Of a stretch of DNA of 9,708 bases, positions 1-7,235 are shown one piece after another. Source of the stretch: UBA6183 sp041302975 (GTDB lineage Bacteria; Bacteroidota; Bacteroidia; UKL13-3); the NCBI GenBank assembly GCA_041302975.1, contig JBFYQC010000016.1, positions 1 through 9,708 of the forward strand. Direction: 5' to 3'. The notes under the pieces were generated by a model. That model was not told the DNA's origin and made no database searches. It saw nothing but the letters and a program-made list of their open reading frames with translations. Both the position numbers and the translations under genes were made by a program. Each line of letters starts with the position of its first letter. Within the stretch, counting starts at the first letter, position 1.

Positions 1-1187
1 CCATAACTAATAAAAGGTAAAGGAATACCAATTACAGGCATCAAACCAAGTGTCATACCAATATTAATAAGGAAATGGAAAAATAAGATGGATGCTACAC
101 TATAACCGTAAATACGATTAAACTTATACCGTTGTCGTTCGGCCAAATATACAATTCGCCAAAGAAGTAACATGTATAAAGCAATAAATATAAACGAGCC
201 TACAAATCCATACTCTTCGCCAATTGTACAAAAAATAAAGTCGGTGCTTTGTTCGGGTACAAATCTAAATTTGTTTTGAGTACCTTCTAAAAAACCTTTC
301 CCAAATAAACCACCACTACCAATGGCAATTTTACTTTGCATTACATTATAACCAGCACCTTTCAAATCAACCTCTTTACCTAATAATACATTAATACGCG
401 ATTTTTGATGCGCTTGCAATACATTCTCAAAAACATAATCAACGCTGTTTACATACACCATCATTACAACCGCCACACCAATTACTGCTAAAATATTCTG
501 ACGATTTCTTCTAATTACCAAAGTAAATAAACCAGCAAAGATAGCTATGGCAATACTTAAATAGAGCGCAGGTATAAGTAATGCCAATACACTAAGCACA
601 ATAACAGCAAAACCTAAAAACAATATCCATCCTGGCAAACCTTCGCGATAAAGCACAAAAATAAACGAGCCAAATACCAACGCACTACCAGTTTCGTTTT
701 GAAACAAAATAATAAACAGTGGCAAGAAGCTAATTGCAAATGCAATGATTTGTGTTTTTCGCTCCTTAAATTTAATGTTAAATCCACTTAAATATTTAGC
801 CAAAGCCAAGGCTGCGCCAAACTTAGCAAACTCAGCGGGTTGCATTCTAAAACCACCTATTTCAATCCATGAGCTTGACCCTTTTACCGTGGTACCTGCT
901 AATAATACCGCAACTAACAAAAATAAGGTTATACCATAAATTGGATAAGCAAACGCATAAAAAAACTTCTCATCAACAAACAAGATTAATATGCCAATAA
1001 ATAAAGATAATCCAATCCATATTAATTGCTTTCCATAATTCATAGAGGTATCATAAATCATGGGATGATCTTCCTTATATACTGAGGCATAAATACAAAG
1101 TAATCCACCAATCACAAATACAAAATATAGTACAAGTGTTAGCCAATCAATGCTTGCCGGTTTTGGTTGCTGCTGTTGCTGTATCAT
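1..1187 (-). CDS. rodA: RodA, SEDS peptidoglycan glycosyltransferase (C-terminus cut by window edge)
   Basis: RodA polymerises lipid II into glycan strands in the inner membrane as the elongasome partner of PBP2. I translated 395 complete codons from the ATG at 1187; the frame is open to the left edge, so the last residues (about 30, judging from E. coli RodA) are missing. The protein is hydrophobic throughout. SEDS landmarks are SSSWIEIGGFRMQPAEFAK (residues 104-122), GAGYNVMQSKIAIGSGG (277-293), PEQSTDFIF (311-319), whose Asp316 matches the essential Asp262 of E. coli RodA, and PLPFISYG at the cut end. A Gln-rich cytoplasmic start (Q3-Q7) precedes the first membrane segment. Two differences from E. 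coli stand out: about 50 extra residues before the catalytic half, and QNETGS where E. coli has QPDLGTS. The start overlaps the end of mrdA by 41 bases, implying coupled translation. The ATG choice is firm because the conserved hydrophobic region begins soon after it. Confidence 0.96.
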   Translation of the reverse strand, partial: MIQQQQQPKPASIDWLTLVLYFVFVIGGLLCIYASVYKEDHPMIYDTSMNYGKQLIWIGLSLFIGILILFVDEKFFYAFAYPIYGITLFLLVAVLLAGTTVKGSSSWIEIGGFRMQPAEFAKFGAALALAKYLSGFNIKFKERKTQIIAFAISFLPLFIILFQNETGSALVFGSFIFVLYREGLPGWILFLGFAVIVLSVLALLIPALYLSIAIAIFAGLFTLVIRRNRQNILAVIGVAVVMMVYVNSVDYVFENVLQAHQKSRINVLLGKEVDLKGAGYNVMQSKIAIGSGGLFGKGFLEGTQNKFRFVPEQSTDFIFCTIGEEYGFVGSFIFIALYMLLLWRIVYLAERQRYKFNRIYGYSVASILFFHFLINIGMTLGLMPVIGIPLPFISY

Positions 1188-3009
1188 TTTTGTGTACTAG
1201 ATTTCCTTTGAGCATGCGCTCTAATAAATATTTACGTGTATCGTGTTTACCTGTTAAATATTGTTCAATCATTAAGCTGGCAATTGGTGCTGCCCAAGTT
1301 GCTCCAAATCCTGCATTTTCTACAAACACTGCAATGGCTATTTTAGGATTGTCTTTAGGAGCAAAAGCAAAAAATACGGAGTGGTCTTTACCATGTGGGT
1401 TTTGAGCGGTACCTGTTTTACCACAAATTTCAATACCCGGAATCATCGCCACTCTTCCTGTACCACGCTCAATTACATCTTGCATACCATTAATTACCAC
1501 ACCATAGTATGGTGTATCAACACTGGCCCAATGTTTTTTATTGTATTCGGGATTTGGATTTGGTTTACCGTCAATTTTCTTAACAACATGAGGTGTAACA
1601 TAATAACCTCGATTGGCCACAACAGCTGTTGCATTAGCCATTTGTAGCGGAGTAATACCTAACTCACCTTGGCCTATTGCCAATGATATTGTGGTTGACG
1701 ATTTCCAACGATATCTTCCATAAACTTTATCGTAATAGGTTGATGGTGGCAAAAAACCTTGTCCTTCACCGTATAAGTCAACGCCCAACTTATGTCCAAT
1801 ACCAAAACTACTAATATGGTCGTACCATTTTTTATAAGCTGTTTCTGAGTTAGGATACATCATATTGTCTATAACACTGCGGTATACATGACAAAAATAC
1901 GCGTTACAAGAAACAGCCACTGCACCTTGCAGGTTTAGTGGTGATGGATGAGGATGGCAACCAACTGTTAATCCACCCATGTGATAACCACCATAACATC
2001 CATACATGGTATTTGGGGTTAAAACCCCTTCTTGTTGTCCAACTAAACTCATCAATACTTTAAAAATTGAACCAGGTGGATAAGGTGCTGCTAATGGTCG
2101 ATTAAATAATGGTTTTGATGGATCACGCAATAATTTCATATAGTTATTACCACGTTGTCTACCTACAAATAAATTGGGGTCGTATGTTGGCATACTTACC
2201 AAAGCCAGTATTTCTCCGGTTGATGGTTCAATAGCAACAACACTCCCAATTTTATTGGTTAATAACTGCTCGCCAAGTTCTTGTAACTTTTGGTCAATAC
2301 TTAAAGTAACATTTTGTCCGGCTATGGCTGCGGTATCAAACATACCGTCTTTATATCGGCCTTGAGTACGATTTTTACTATCAACCAAAACGTAACGAAC
2401 CCCCTTACGTCCTCGCAATACTTCTTCGTAACTACGTTCTACACCACTAATTCCTTTAAAATCGCCCATGCGATAATAGCCTTCACTTTTTTCAATATCA
2501 CGATCGGTTACCTCGCCAATATAACCCATAATGTGTGCGGCATTACTATGCTGGTATTTTCTGTCTGTTCTCACCTCAACATAAAAACCTGGGAAGTCGA
2601 ATAATTTTTCTTGAAAAGCTGCATAGATAGGAATTGTTAATTGTTTTTCGAAAACTGATGGACGATATGGTGCATAACCTACACCTCGTTTCATTTTTTC
2701 AAACCTTTGTACAAAATCTATTTTTTCAATACCCAACACACGACAAAACTCGCTGGTATCAAGTCCTTTTACTTGTTCTGGTATAACTATTAAGTCGTAA
2801 ATAGCATCATTATAAACCAATAATTCGCCTGTTCTATCATACACCAAACCACGAGCAGGATAGATAGTTTGCTCCTGTAACACATTTTCTTGTGCCGAGC
2901 GCAGGTAACTATCATCAAACAATTGCATTACTGCCAAACGCATAATGTAAACCAATGCAATTGAGAAAAATATAACCAGTAAAACCTTTTGTTTTGAGGT
3001 GCTATCCAT
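1147..3009 (-). CDS. mrdA: Penicillin-binding protein 2, elongation-specific transpeptidase
   Basis: This class B PBP is the DD-transpeptidase that cross-links the glycan made by RodA during side-wall growth. It has 620 residues, close to the 633 of E. coli PBP2. One membrane anchor lies at about residues 8-29. The pedestal domain carries the family signature PARGLVYDRTGELL (51-64). The transpeptidase domain has all three active-site motifs: SIFK with the acylated Ser314 and Lys317, SCN (367-369), and KTG (531-533) in the context CGKTGTAQNPHG. GIGHKLGVDLYGE (403-415) and AIGQGELGITPLQMANA (444-460) are also typical. A Cys/His-rich stretch lies between the SxxK and SxN motifs (Cys338, His343, Cys351, His352, His354, Cys368, Cys373). 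The ATG overlaps the mreD stop by 8 bases, and the 3' end overlaps rodA by 41 bases in another frame. The Thr/Ala-rich tail (609-615) is dictated by that overlap and is probably not functionally important. Confidence 0.97.
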   Translation of the reverse strand: MDSTSKQKVLLVIFFSIALVYIMRLAVMQLFDDSYLRSAQENVLQEQTIYPARGLVYDRTGELLVYNDAIYDLIVIPEQVKGLDTSEFCRVLGIEKIDFVQRFEKMKRGVGYAPYRPSVFEKQLTIPIYAAFQEKLFDFPGFYVEVRTDRKYQHSNAAHIMGYIGEVTDRDIEKSEGYYRMGDFKGISGVERSYEEVLRGRKGVRYVLVDSKNRTQGRYKDGMFDTAAIAGQNVTLSIDQKLQELGEQLLTNKIGSVVAIEPSTGEILALVSMPTYDPNLFVGRQRGNNYMKLLRDPSKPLFNRPLAAPYPPGSIFKVLMSLVGQQEGVLTPNTMYGCYGGYHMGGLTVGCHPHPSPLNLQGAVAVSCNAYFCHVYRSVIDNMMYPNSETAYKKWYDHISSFGIGHKLGVDLYGEGQGFLPPSTYYDKVYGRYRWKSSTTISLAIGQGELGITPLQMANATAVVANRGYYVTPHVVKKIDGKPNPNPEYNKKHWASVDTPYYGVVINGMQDVIERGTGRVAMIPGIEICGKTGTAQNPHGKDHSVFFAFAPKDNPKIAIAVFVENAGFGATWAAPIASLMIEQYLTGKHDTRKYLLERMLKGNLVHKNDTATAATKTGKH

Positions 3010-3523
3010 TATTTATTTTGGTATTGTAAAATAATAATTGTCCTACAACTATCATCAACACAGTTACCAACGTGCTGAATATAATACGCAACAATGTGCT
3101 GAAAAATTCTTGAAAGCCATAAATCTCCAAAAAGAATAAGAAGGTATGGTGAACCAAGGTCATGGTAAAACAATAAAACACAAACCACACAATACCCTTT
3201 TTACTCATTGATGGACGAATGCGGCTTTCGGTGTCCTCTTTGGTAGTAGCAAAACGCAAATAATGAATTCTTACATAAGCCAACAATACACTTGCTGCTA
3301 TATGTAATCCTGGTGTACTACTCAATGCATCAACCACAGCACCACAAATAAATGCAAGAGATAAAGCATGCCATGGCTTTATAGTTACTGGCAATAGTAA
3401 AATGAAACTAATATATATGTATGGGTTAATATAACTACTTAATTCAATGTTATCAACCACAAGAATTTGCAGCAGTATAATACCGATGAATTTTAACAAA
3501 TATGTTATTAGCTCTAATATCAC
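3002..3523 (-). CDS. mreD: MreD, rod-shape-determining membrane protein
   Basis: MreD is a small integral membrane component of the elongasome that works with MreC to link the MreB cytoskeleton to PBP2 and RodA. The 173-residue product has about six hydrophobic segments, near residues 5-24, 33-48, 52-68, 72-88, 108-133 and 141-166. Between segments 4 and 5 is a charged cytoplasmic-looking loop (KEDTESRIRPSMSKK, 95-109). NPYIYISFILLLP (33-45) and GLHIAASVLLAYVR (72-85) are the stretches I recognise from Bacteroidota MreD; the family is otherwise poorly conserved. The start is GTG at 3523, inside a GTGA overlap with the mreC stop, an arrangement typical of translational coupling, and no closer ATG would keep the first helix. 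The 3' end overlaps mrdA by 8 bases. The call rests on topology, length and position between mreC and mrdA, and is strong in that context. Confidence 0.92.
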   Translation of the reverse strand: MILELITYLLKFIGIILLQILVVDNIELSSYINPYIYISFILLLPVTIKPWHALSLAFICGAVVDALSSTPGLHIAASVLLAYVRIHYLRFATTKEDTESRIRPSMSKKGIVWFVFYCFTMTLVHHTFLFFLEIYGFQEFFSTLLRIIFSTLVTVLMIVVGQLLFYNTKINNG

Positions 3524-4356
3524 TTTTTATCTGTTGGTAAAGTTTGTTCTAATGCTTGTTGTTCTTGTTTAAACAAGTTACGAATTACATATACTGTTGA
3601 TACCGTACTAAAATCGGTAAACAAATCTATATTGATGGTATGGAAGTTATCTCCAGCATCTAAACTGTGTTCTGATATTTTGCCAATGGGTAATCCTTCA
3701 GGGAAAATCGTTGAGAAGTTACTGGTAATAACTAAATCACCTACTTTTATAGGAACATGTTTATTTACATCAAGTAAACGCGCGAAACGAGGGTCACCAC
3801 CATCCCAAACCAAAGAACCAAATGCACCAGATTTTTGGAGTTTTGCGCTTATCTTACAATTGCTATTTAACAAAGAAAGTACTGTACAATAATGATCGCT
3901 TACATTCATTACAATGCCCACAATACCATTTTCACTTATTACACCCATTTCCTTTTCGATGCCGTGAGCACGACCACGGTTTAAGGTGATGTAATTATTG
4001 CGCTTAGTTACAGAATTGTTTACCACTTGAGCAGCGATATAATCGTACTGTTGTTTGTAAACAGTATCGTTAATATTACTAATGCTAATGTTATTTCTAT
4101 AATACGAAGTAATTTGTTGAGAGCGTAAACGAGCATTCTCTAGCTGCAAGCTATCGTTAACCCTTCTTAAATTGAAGTACTCTTGTGTGTTACTTACACC
4201 GTTGTAAAAGTTTCCAGCCACACCATTGGTATAATTTAAAAAACTTGCCTTTTGGTAATTGTTAAATCGGAAAATAATAACAAAAGCAGCAATCTCCAAT
4301 ACGAAGAAGATAAAAAACACATGGTACCTATATATAAAAAAAATGAGGTTGCGCAT
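3520..4356 (-). CDS. mreC: MreC, rod-shape-determining periplasmic scaffold
   Basis: MreC is a bitopic inner-membrane protein whose periplasmic part assembles into filaments and binds and activates PBP2. The 278-residue product has a short N-terminal tail, one membrane helix at about residues 12-29, and a helical segment with coiled-coil character near 60-81 (RRVNDSLQLENARLRSQQ). The double beta-barrel domain runs from about 105 to 260. Recognisable stretches are ITLNRGRAHGIEKEMGVIS (123-141), ENGIVGIV (142-149), GDLVITSNFSTIFPEGLPIG (206-225) and FTDFSTVSTVYVI (246-258). A short polar tail (EQQALEQTLPTDKK) follows the barrel. The gene starts 63 bases after the mreB stop, and that gap shows no clear promoter or terminator. 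It ends in a 4-base overlap with the GTG of mreD. Length and domain content are normal for the family. Confidence 0.95.
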   Translation of the reverse strand: MRNLIFFIYRYHVFFIFFVLEIAAFVIIFRFNNYQKASFLNYTNGVAGNFYNGVSNTQEYFNLRRVNDSLQLENARLRSQQITSYYRNNISISNINDTVYKQQYDYIAAQVVNNSVTKRNNYITLNRGRAHGIEKEMGVISENGIVGIVMNVSDHYCTVLSLLNSNCKISAKLQKSGAFGSLVWDGGDPRFARLLDVNKHVPIKVGDLVITSNFSTIFPEGLPIGKISEHSLDAGDNFHTINIDLFTDFSTVSTVYVIRNLFKQEQQALEQTLPTDKK

Positions 4357-4419
4357 TTTTATAAAATTCCAAATAGTTAATGTCGAAAGGTGAGTTCAGC
4401 GTAGCTAAATTCGAGATGC

Positions 4420-5442
4420 TTACGTCATTAAAAATTTAAAGTTCTTCAAGTTTTTAAGAGCCATACCAGTACCACGCACAACGGCACGTAACGGGTCTTC
4501 TGCAACATGAACAGGCAATTTTGTTTTGGCAGCTATACGCTTATCCAAACCACGTAACAAAGCACCCCCACCAGTAAGGTACAAACCTGTAGAGTATATA
4601 TCGGCAGATAATTCAGGTGGTGTTAATTCTAACGCACGTAAAACAGCCTCTTCAATTTTAGAGATTGATTTATCTAAAGCTGCGGCAATTTCGCTGTAAC
4701 TTACTGTAATTTGTTTAGGAATACCTGTCATCAAATCGCGTCCGTTAACAGCAAAATCAGGTGGTGCATTTTCCAATTCGGTTAATGCGGCTCCTACTTC
4801 TATTTTAATACGCTCAGCAGTGCGCTCACCTACCAAAAGGTTGTGTTGCCTGCGCATGTAATCTAAAATATCCTCTGTAAATTCATCACCGGCAACACGA
4901 ATTGATTGATCGCAAACAATACCTGCCAATGCAATAACTGCAATTTCAGTGGTACCACCTCCAATATCAATAATCATATTACCCATAGGCTCAAACACGT
5001 CAATACCAATACCAATTGCTGCGGCCATTGGTTCGTGTATTAAATAAACCTCCTTGGCTCCGGCACGTTCAGCACTATCGCGTACAGCGCGTTTCTCCAC
5101 CTCGGTAATACCTGAAGGGATACAAATGACCATGCGCTGTTGCGGCTTAATTAATTTGCTTCCTTGAGGTATCATTTGAATCATTCCGCGAATCATGTGT
5201 TCAGCAGCATTAAAATCTGCAATTACACCATCTTTAAGCGGACGAATGGTTTTAATATCCTCGTGAGCCTTACCATGCATTTGTTGTGCCTGACTACCTA
5301 CTGCAATAACGTTACCCGTTTTGCGATTGATAGCAATGATAGATGGTTCGTCTACAACCACCTGATCCTTATGTATTATCAGTGTATTAGCAGTACCAAG
5401 GTCAATGGCTAAATCTTGTGTTAAGAAGCTAAAAACTCCCAT
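4420..5442 (-). CDS. mreB: MreB, actin-like rod-shape cytoskeletal protein
   Basis: MreB is a bacterial actin that forms antiparallel membrane-bound filaments on the cytoplasmic face and directs elongasome movement. The 340-residue product is full length. The nucleotide site is complete: phosphate-1 loop DLGTANT (14-20), phosphate-2 loop DIGGGTTE (159-166) and adenosine motif TGGGALLRGLD (290-300). HEPMAAAIG (136-144) holds Glu137, the position of the catalytic Glu in MreB. PLKDGVIADFNAAEHMI (68-84) and PSGITEVEKRAVRDSAERAG (109-128) are family hallmarks. The hydrophobic N-terminus MGVFSFL could contribute to membrane binding. The ATG at 5442 is the only sensible start, since the fold begins almost at once. 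The gene lies 156 bases downstream of purH, and that gap contains two inverted repeats, so mreB may have its own promoter, although I found no good TAnnTTTG match there. Confidence 0.98.
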   Translation of the reverse strand: MGVFSFLTQDLAIDLGTANTLIIHKDQVVVDEPSIIAINRKTGNVIAVGSQAQQMHGKAHEDIKTIRPLKDGVIADFNAAEHMIRGMIQMIPQGSKLIKPQQRMVICIPSGITEVEKRAVRDSAERAGAKEVYLIHEPMAAAIGIGIDVFEPMGNMIIDIGGGTTEIAVIALAGIVCDQSIRVAGDEFTEDILDYMRRQHNLLVGERTAERIKIEVGAALTELENAPPDFAVNGRDLMTGIPKQITVSYSEIAAALDKSISKIEEAVLRALELTPPELSADIYSTGLYLTGGGALLRGLDKRIAAKTKLPVHVAEDPLRAVVRGTGMALKNLKNFKFLMT

Positions 5443-5476
5443 ATTATGTCTAAATCGTTAAGTGCGTTTATATAGC

Positions 5477-5502
5477 TTGCAATATAAAAATATATTTAGC
5501 AA
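5477..5502 (-). repeat. AT-rich inverted repeat upstream of mreB
   Basis: On the plus strand the left arm is TTGC then AATATA, followed by an AAAA loop, then TATATT, a two-base TA bulge and GCAA. This makes a 10-bp imperfect stem 35-60 bases before the mreB ATG, in the only non-coding gap of the mre cluster with room for regulation. It could be an operator, a promoter-region structure or a 5' leader hairpin. It is almost pure A+T in an AT-rich genome, so chance is a real alternative. No TTTG/TAnnTTTG pair with proper spacing overlaps it. Confidence 0.35.
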
Positions 5503-5532
5503 ATCATGTGGCATATTATCCACCATTTTTAC

Positions 5533-5570
5533 CGCGTTATTTTCTGGGTGATTCAGGCCCAAAAATCGCG
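5533..5570 (-). other. Imperfect hairpin between purH and mreB, possible terminator or leader structure
   Basis: Read on the minus strand (the direction of purH and mreB), TTTTTGGG pairs with CCCAGAAA around a 9-base loop, giving eight pairs including one U-G wobble. Outside this stem, CGCG pairs with CGCG across a small asymmetric internal loop. It begins about 28 bases after the purH stop codon. No run of U follows on this strand, so it is not a canonical intrinsic terminator. It could slow or partly terminate purH transcription, protect a 3' end, or form part of the mreB leader. Confidence 0.4.
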
Positions 5571-5598
5571 TAGAAGATTTTGCCGTTATTTGTAATTT

Positions 5599-7122
5599 CT
5601 AGTGTTTAAAGTGGCGTATTCCAGTAAAGTACATGGCCATTTGATGAGCGTTACAATAGTTTACACTTAACTCATCTTTGATAGAACCTCCTGGTTGAAT
5701 AACAGCATCAATCCCTTCATTTCCGGCTATCTCCACACAATCAGGGAAAGGAAAAAATGCATCGCTGGCCATCACTGCACCTTGCAAACTAAATCCGTAT
5801 TCTTTTGATTTTGCAATAGCGCCTTTTAAGGCATCAATACGTGATGTTTGGCCACAACCTATACCTATCAATTGTTTATTTTTAGCTAAAACAATGGTGT
5901 TACTTTTGGTATGTTTTACAATGATATCAGCAAACAACATGTCGCTAATTTGCACAGCAGTAGCGGCTTTAGTTGTAACTAACTTTAAATTTTCTGCTGT
6001 TAACAACACGGTGTCTTTATCTTGCTCAACAACCCCGTTTAAAAGACTACGGAATTGCTTTCCGGCCGGCATCTTGCCTTTTTGAATCAATAAAATTCTA
6101 TTCTTTTTGCTTTGCAATATTTCTAAAGCTTTACCTTCAAAACCAGGTGCAATAAGCACTTCCATAAACAGCTTATCTATTTCTAAAGCTGTAGCCTCAT
6201 CAATAGGTTGATTTGATGCAATGATACCACCAAATGCAGATGTTGGATCACCTGATAAGGCATCTAAATATGCTTGAGAGATATTATTGCGTGACGCCAC
6301 TCCACAAGGGTTATTGTGTTTAATAATAGCCACGGTTGGTTCTGTAAAATCACCAATTAAACTCAACGCTGCATCAACATCTAACAAGTTATTATATGAT
6401 AATTCTTTGCCATGTAATTGCTCAAACAACTCGTTTATATGACCATAATAAACACCTTTTTGATGAGGATTCTCGCCATAACGTAGTGTTTTTGCAGGAG
6501 CTACACTTGACTTAAACGCTGTGGTAGTTTCTTTATCGAAATATTGAAAAATTAATCCATCATAATGTGAAGTAGTATGAAAAGCTTTTGTTGCAAACTG
6601 CCTGCGCTGTTCAATAGTAGTTGACCCATTTTGATTTATCATGATATCAGAAACTACTGAAAAATCAGCTTTATCGCAAACTATAAGTGTATCATTAAAA
6701 TTTTTAGCAGCAGCACGAATCAAGGAAACTCCGCCAATGTCAATTTTTTCTATAATTTTAGCTTCGTCTGTAGTAGTCTTCACCGTTTCTTCAAATGGAT
6801 ACAAATCAACCACTACTAAATCCAAAAACGGAATGGCGAATTCGGCCACCTCTTTCTGGTCTTGCTCGTTACTTCTACGTGCCAAAATACCGCCAAAAAC
6901 TTTTGGGTGCAATGTTTTTACACGTCCGCCTAAAATACTCGGATAACCGGTCAAGTCTTCTACACGATTAACTGGTATGCCTAATTTTTCAATAAACTCC
7001 TGTGTTCCTCCGGTCGAGTAGATGTTAACTCCTTGTTGGTGCAGTGTTTGAGCTAAAACATCTAAACCATCTTTGTAAAATACTGAAATTAAGGCATTGG
7101 CAATTTTGCGCGACTCTTGCAT
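5599..7122 (-). CDS. purH: PurH, bifunctional AICAR transformylase / IMP cyclohydrolase
   Basis: PurH is the cytoplasmic enzyme for the final two steps of de novo purine synthesis: formylation of AICAR by 10-formyl-THF to FAICAR, then ring closure to IMP. The 507-residue length is normal. The N-terminal IMP cyclohydrolase domain (about 1-195) shows STGGT (36-40), GGRVKTLHP (65-73) and DLYPF (106-110). The C-terminal transformylase domain shows RYGENPHQ (214-221), the active-site Lys268-His269 in KHNNPCGVA, GDPTSAFGG (291-299), ASDAFFPFPD (452-461), PGGSIKDE (477-484) and the characteristic terminus TGIRHFKH. The ATG at 7122 is immediately followed by the normal family start (residues 5-15, RKIANALISVF). 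A -7 box lies 28 bases upstream of the ATG, so the gene probably has its own promoter. It precedes the mre genes by 156 bases, an association common in Bacteroidota and more likely chromosomal neighbourhood than shared function. Confidence 0.98.
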   Translation of the reverse strand: MQESRKIANALISVFYKDGLDVLAQTLHQQGVNIYSTGGTQEFIEKLGIPVNRVEDLTGYPSILGGRVKTLHPKVFGGILARRSNEQDQKEVAEFAIPFLDLVVVDLYPFEETVKTTTDEAKIIEKIDIGGVSLIRAAAKNFNDTLIVCDKADFSVVSDIMINQNGSTTIEQRRQFATKAFHTTSHYDGLIFQYFDKETTTAFKSSVAPAKTLRYGENPHQKGVYYGHINELFEQLHGKELSYNNLLDVDAALSLIGDFTEPTVAIIKHNNPCGVASRNNISQAYLDALSGDPTSAFGGIIASNQPIDEATALEIDKLFMEVLIAPGFEGKALEILQSKKNRILLIQKGKMPAGKQFRSLLNGVVEQDKDTVLLTAENLKLVTTKAATAVQISDMLFADIIVKHTKSNTIVLAKNKQLIGIGCGQTSRIDALKGAIAKSKEYGFSLQGAVMASDAFFPFPDCVEIAGNEGIDAVIQPGGSIKDELSVNYCNAHQMAMYFTGIRHFKH

Positions 7123-7150
7123 AAAAATATTAGATTGATTTTTGGAGCCG

Positions 7151-7158
7151 CAAAAGTA
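7151..7158 (-). promoter_or_regulatory. Putative purH promoter, Bacteroidota -7 box
   Basis: The minus strand reads TACTTTTG, an exact match to the Bacteroidota sigma-factor -7 consensus TAnnTTTG, followed by CGGCTCC. The purH ATG lies 28 bases further on, giving an inferred leader of about 20 bases. No good -33 TTTG appears at the expected 17-23 base spacing. Directly upstream is an 8-base perfect palindrome AGTTAACT (7159-7166), which may be chance. The short leader leaves no room for a riboswitch. Confidence 0.6.
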
Positions 7159-7214
7159 AGTTAACTAATTGGAATTTTAAGAATGGGTAAATAGTATTTT
7201 TTAAGTGCTGATTG

Positions 7215-7235
7215 ATGTGATGAACTAAATCACAT
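7215..7235 (-). repeat. Inverted repeat enclosing the murB stop codon
   Basis: ATGTGAT and ATCACAT are perfect 7-base inverted arms separated by 7 bases. On the murB transcript the TAG stop codon falls in the loop. No U-run follows, so this is at most a 3'-end stabilising or pausing hairpin rather than a standard terminator. The arms resemble TGTGA/TCACA CRP half-sites, but the spacer is 9 rather than 6 bases and the site is at a gene end. Confidence 0.35.

Noticed and set aside
1136..2604. Several plus-strand open frames of 63-96 codons opposite mrdA
   Set aside because: They lie antisense to a gene with all catalytic motifs intact, show no recognisable domains, and are expected from frame shadowing.
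4357..4419. Possible regulatory structure between mreB and mreC
   Set aside because: The only inverted arms are five bases (TCGAA/TTCGA) with a 22-base loop, and there is no proper TAnnTTTG box, so I see nothing supportable in this 63-base gap.
5470..5515. mreB promoter with TTTG and TATATTG boxes
   Set aside because: The -7 candidate lacks the full TTTG end and the spacing is only about 13 bases, too short for the Bacteroidota promoter pattern.
5507..5525. Small GTGG/CCAC hairpin in the purH-mreB gap
   Set aside because: Only four base pairs with an eight-base loop, well within chance expectation.
7215..7235. CRP-like TGTGA/TCACA site
   Set aside because: The spacer is 9 bases rather than 6, and the site covers the murB stop codon, a poor location for activator control.
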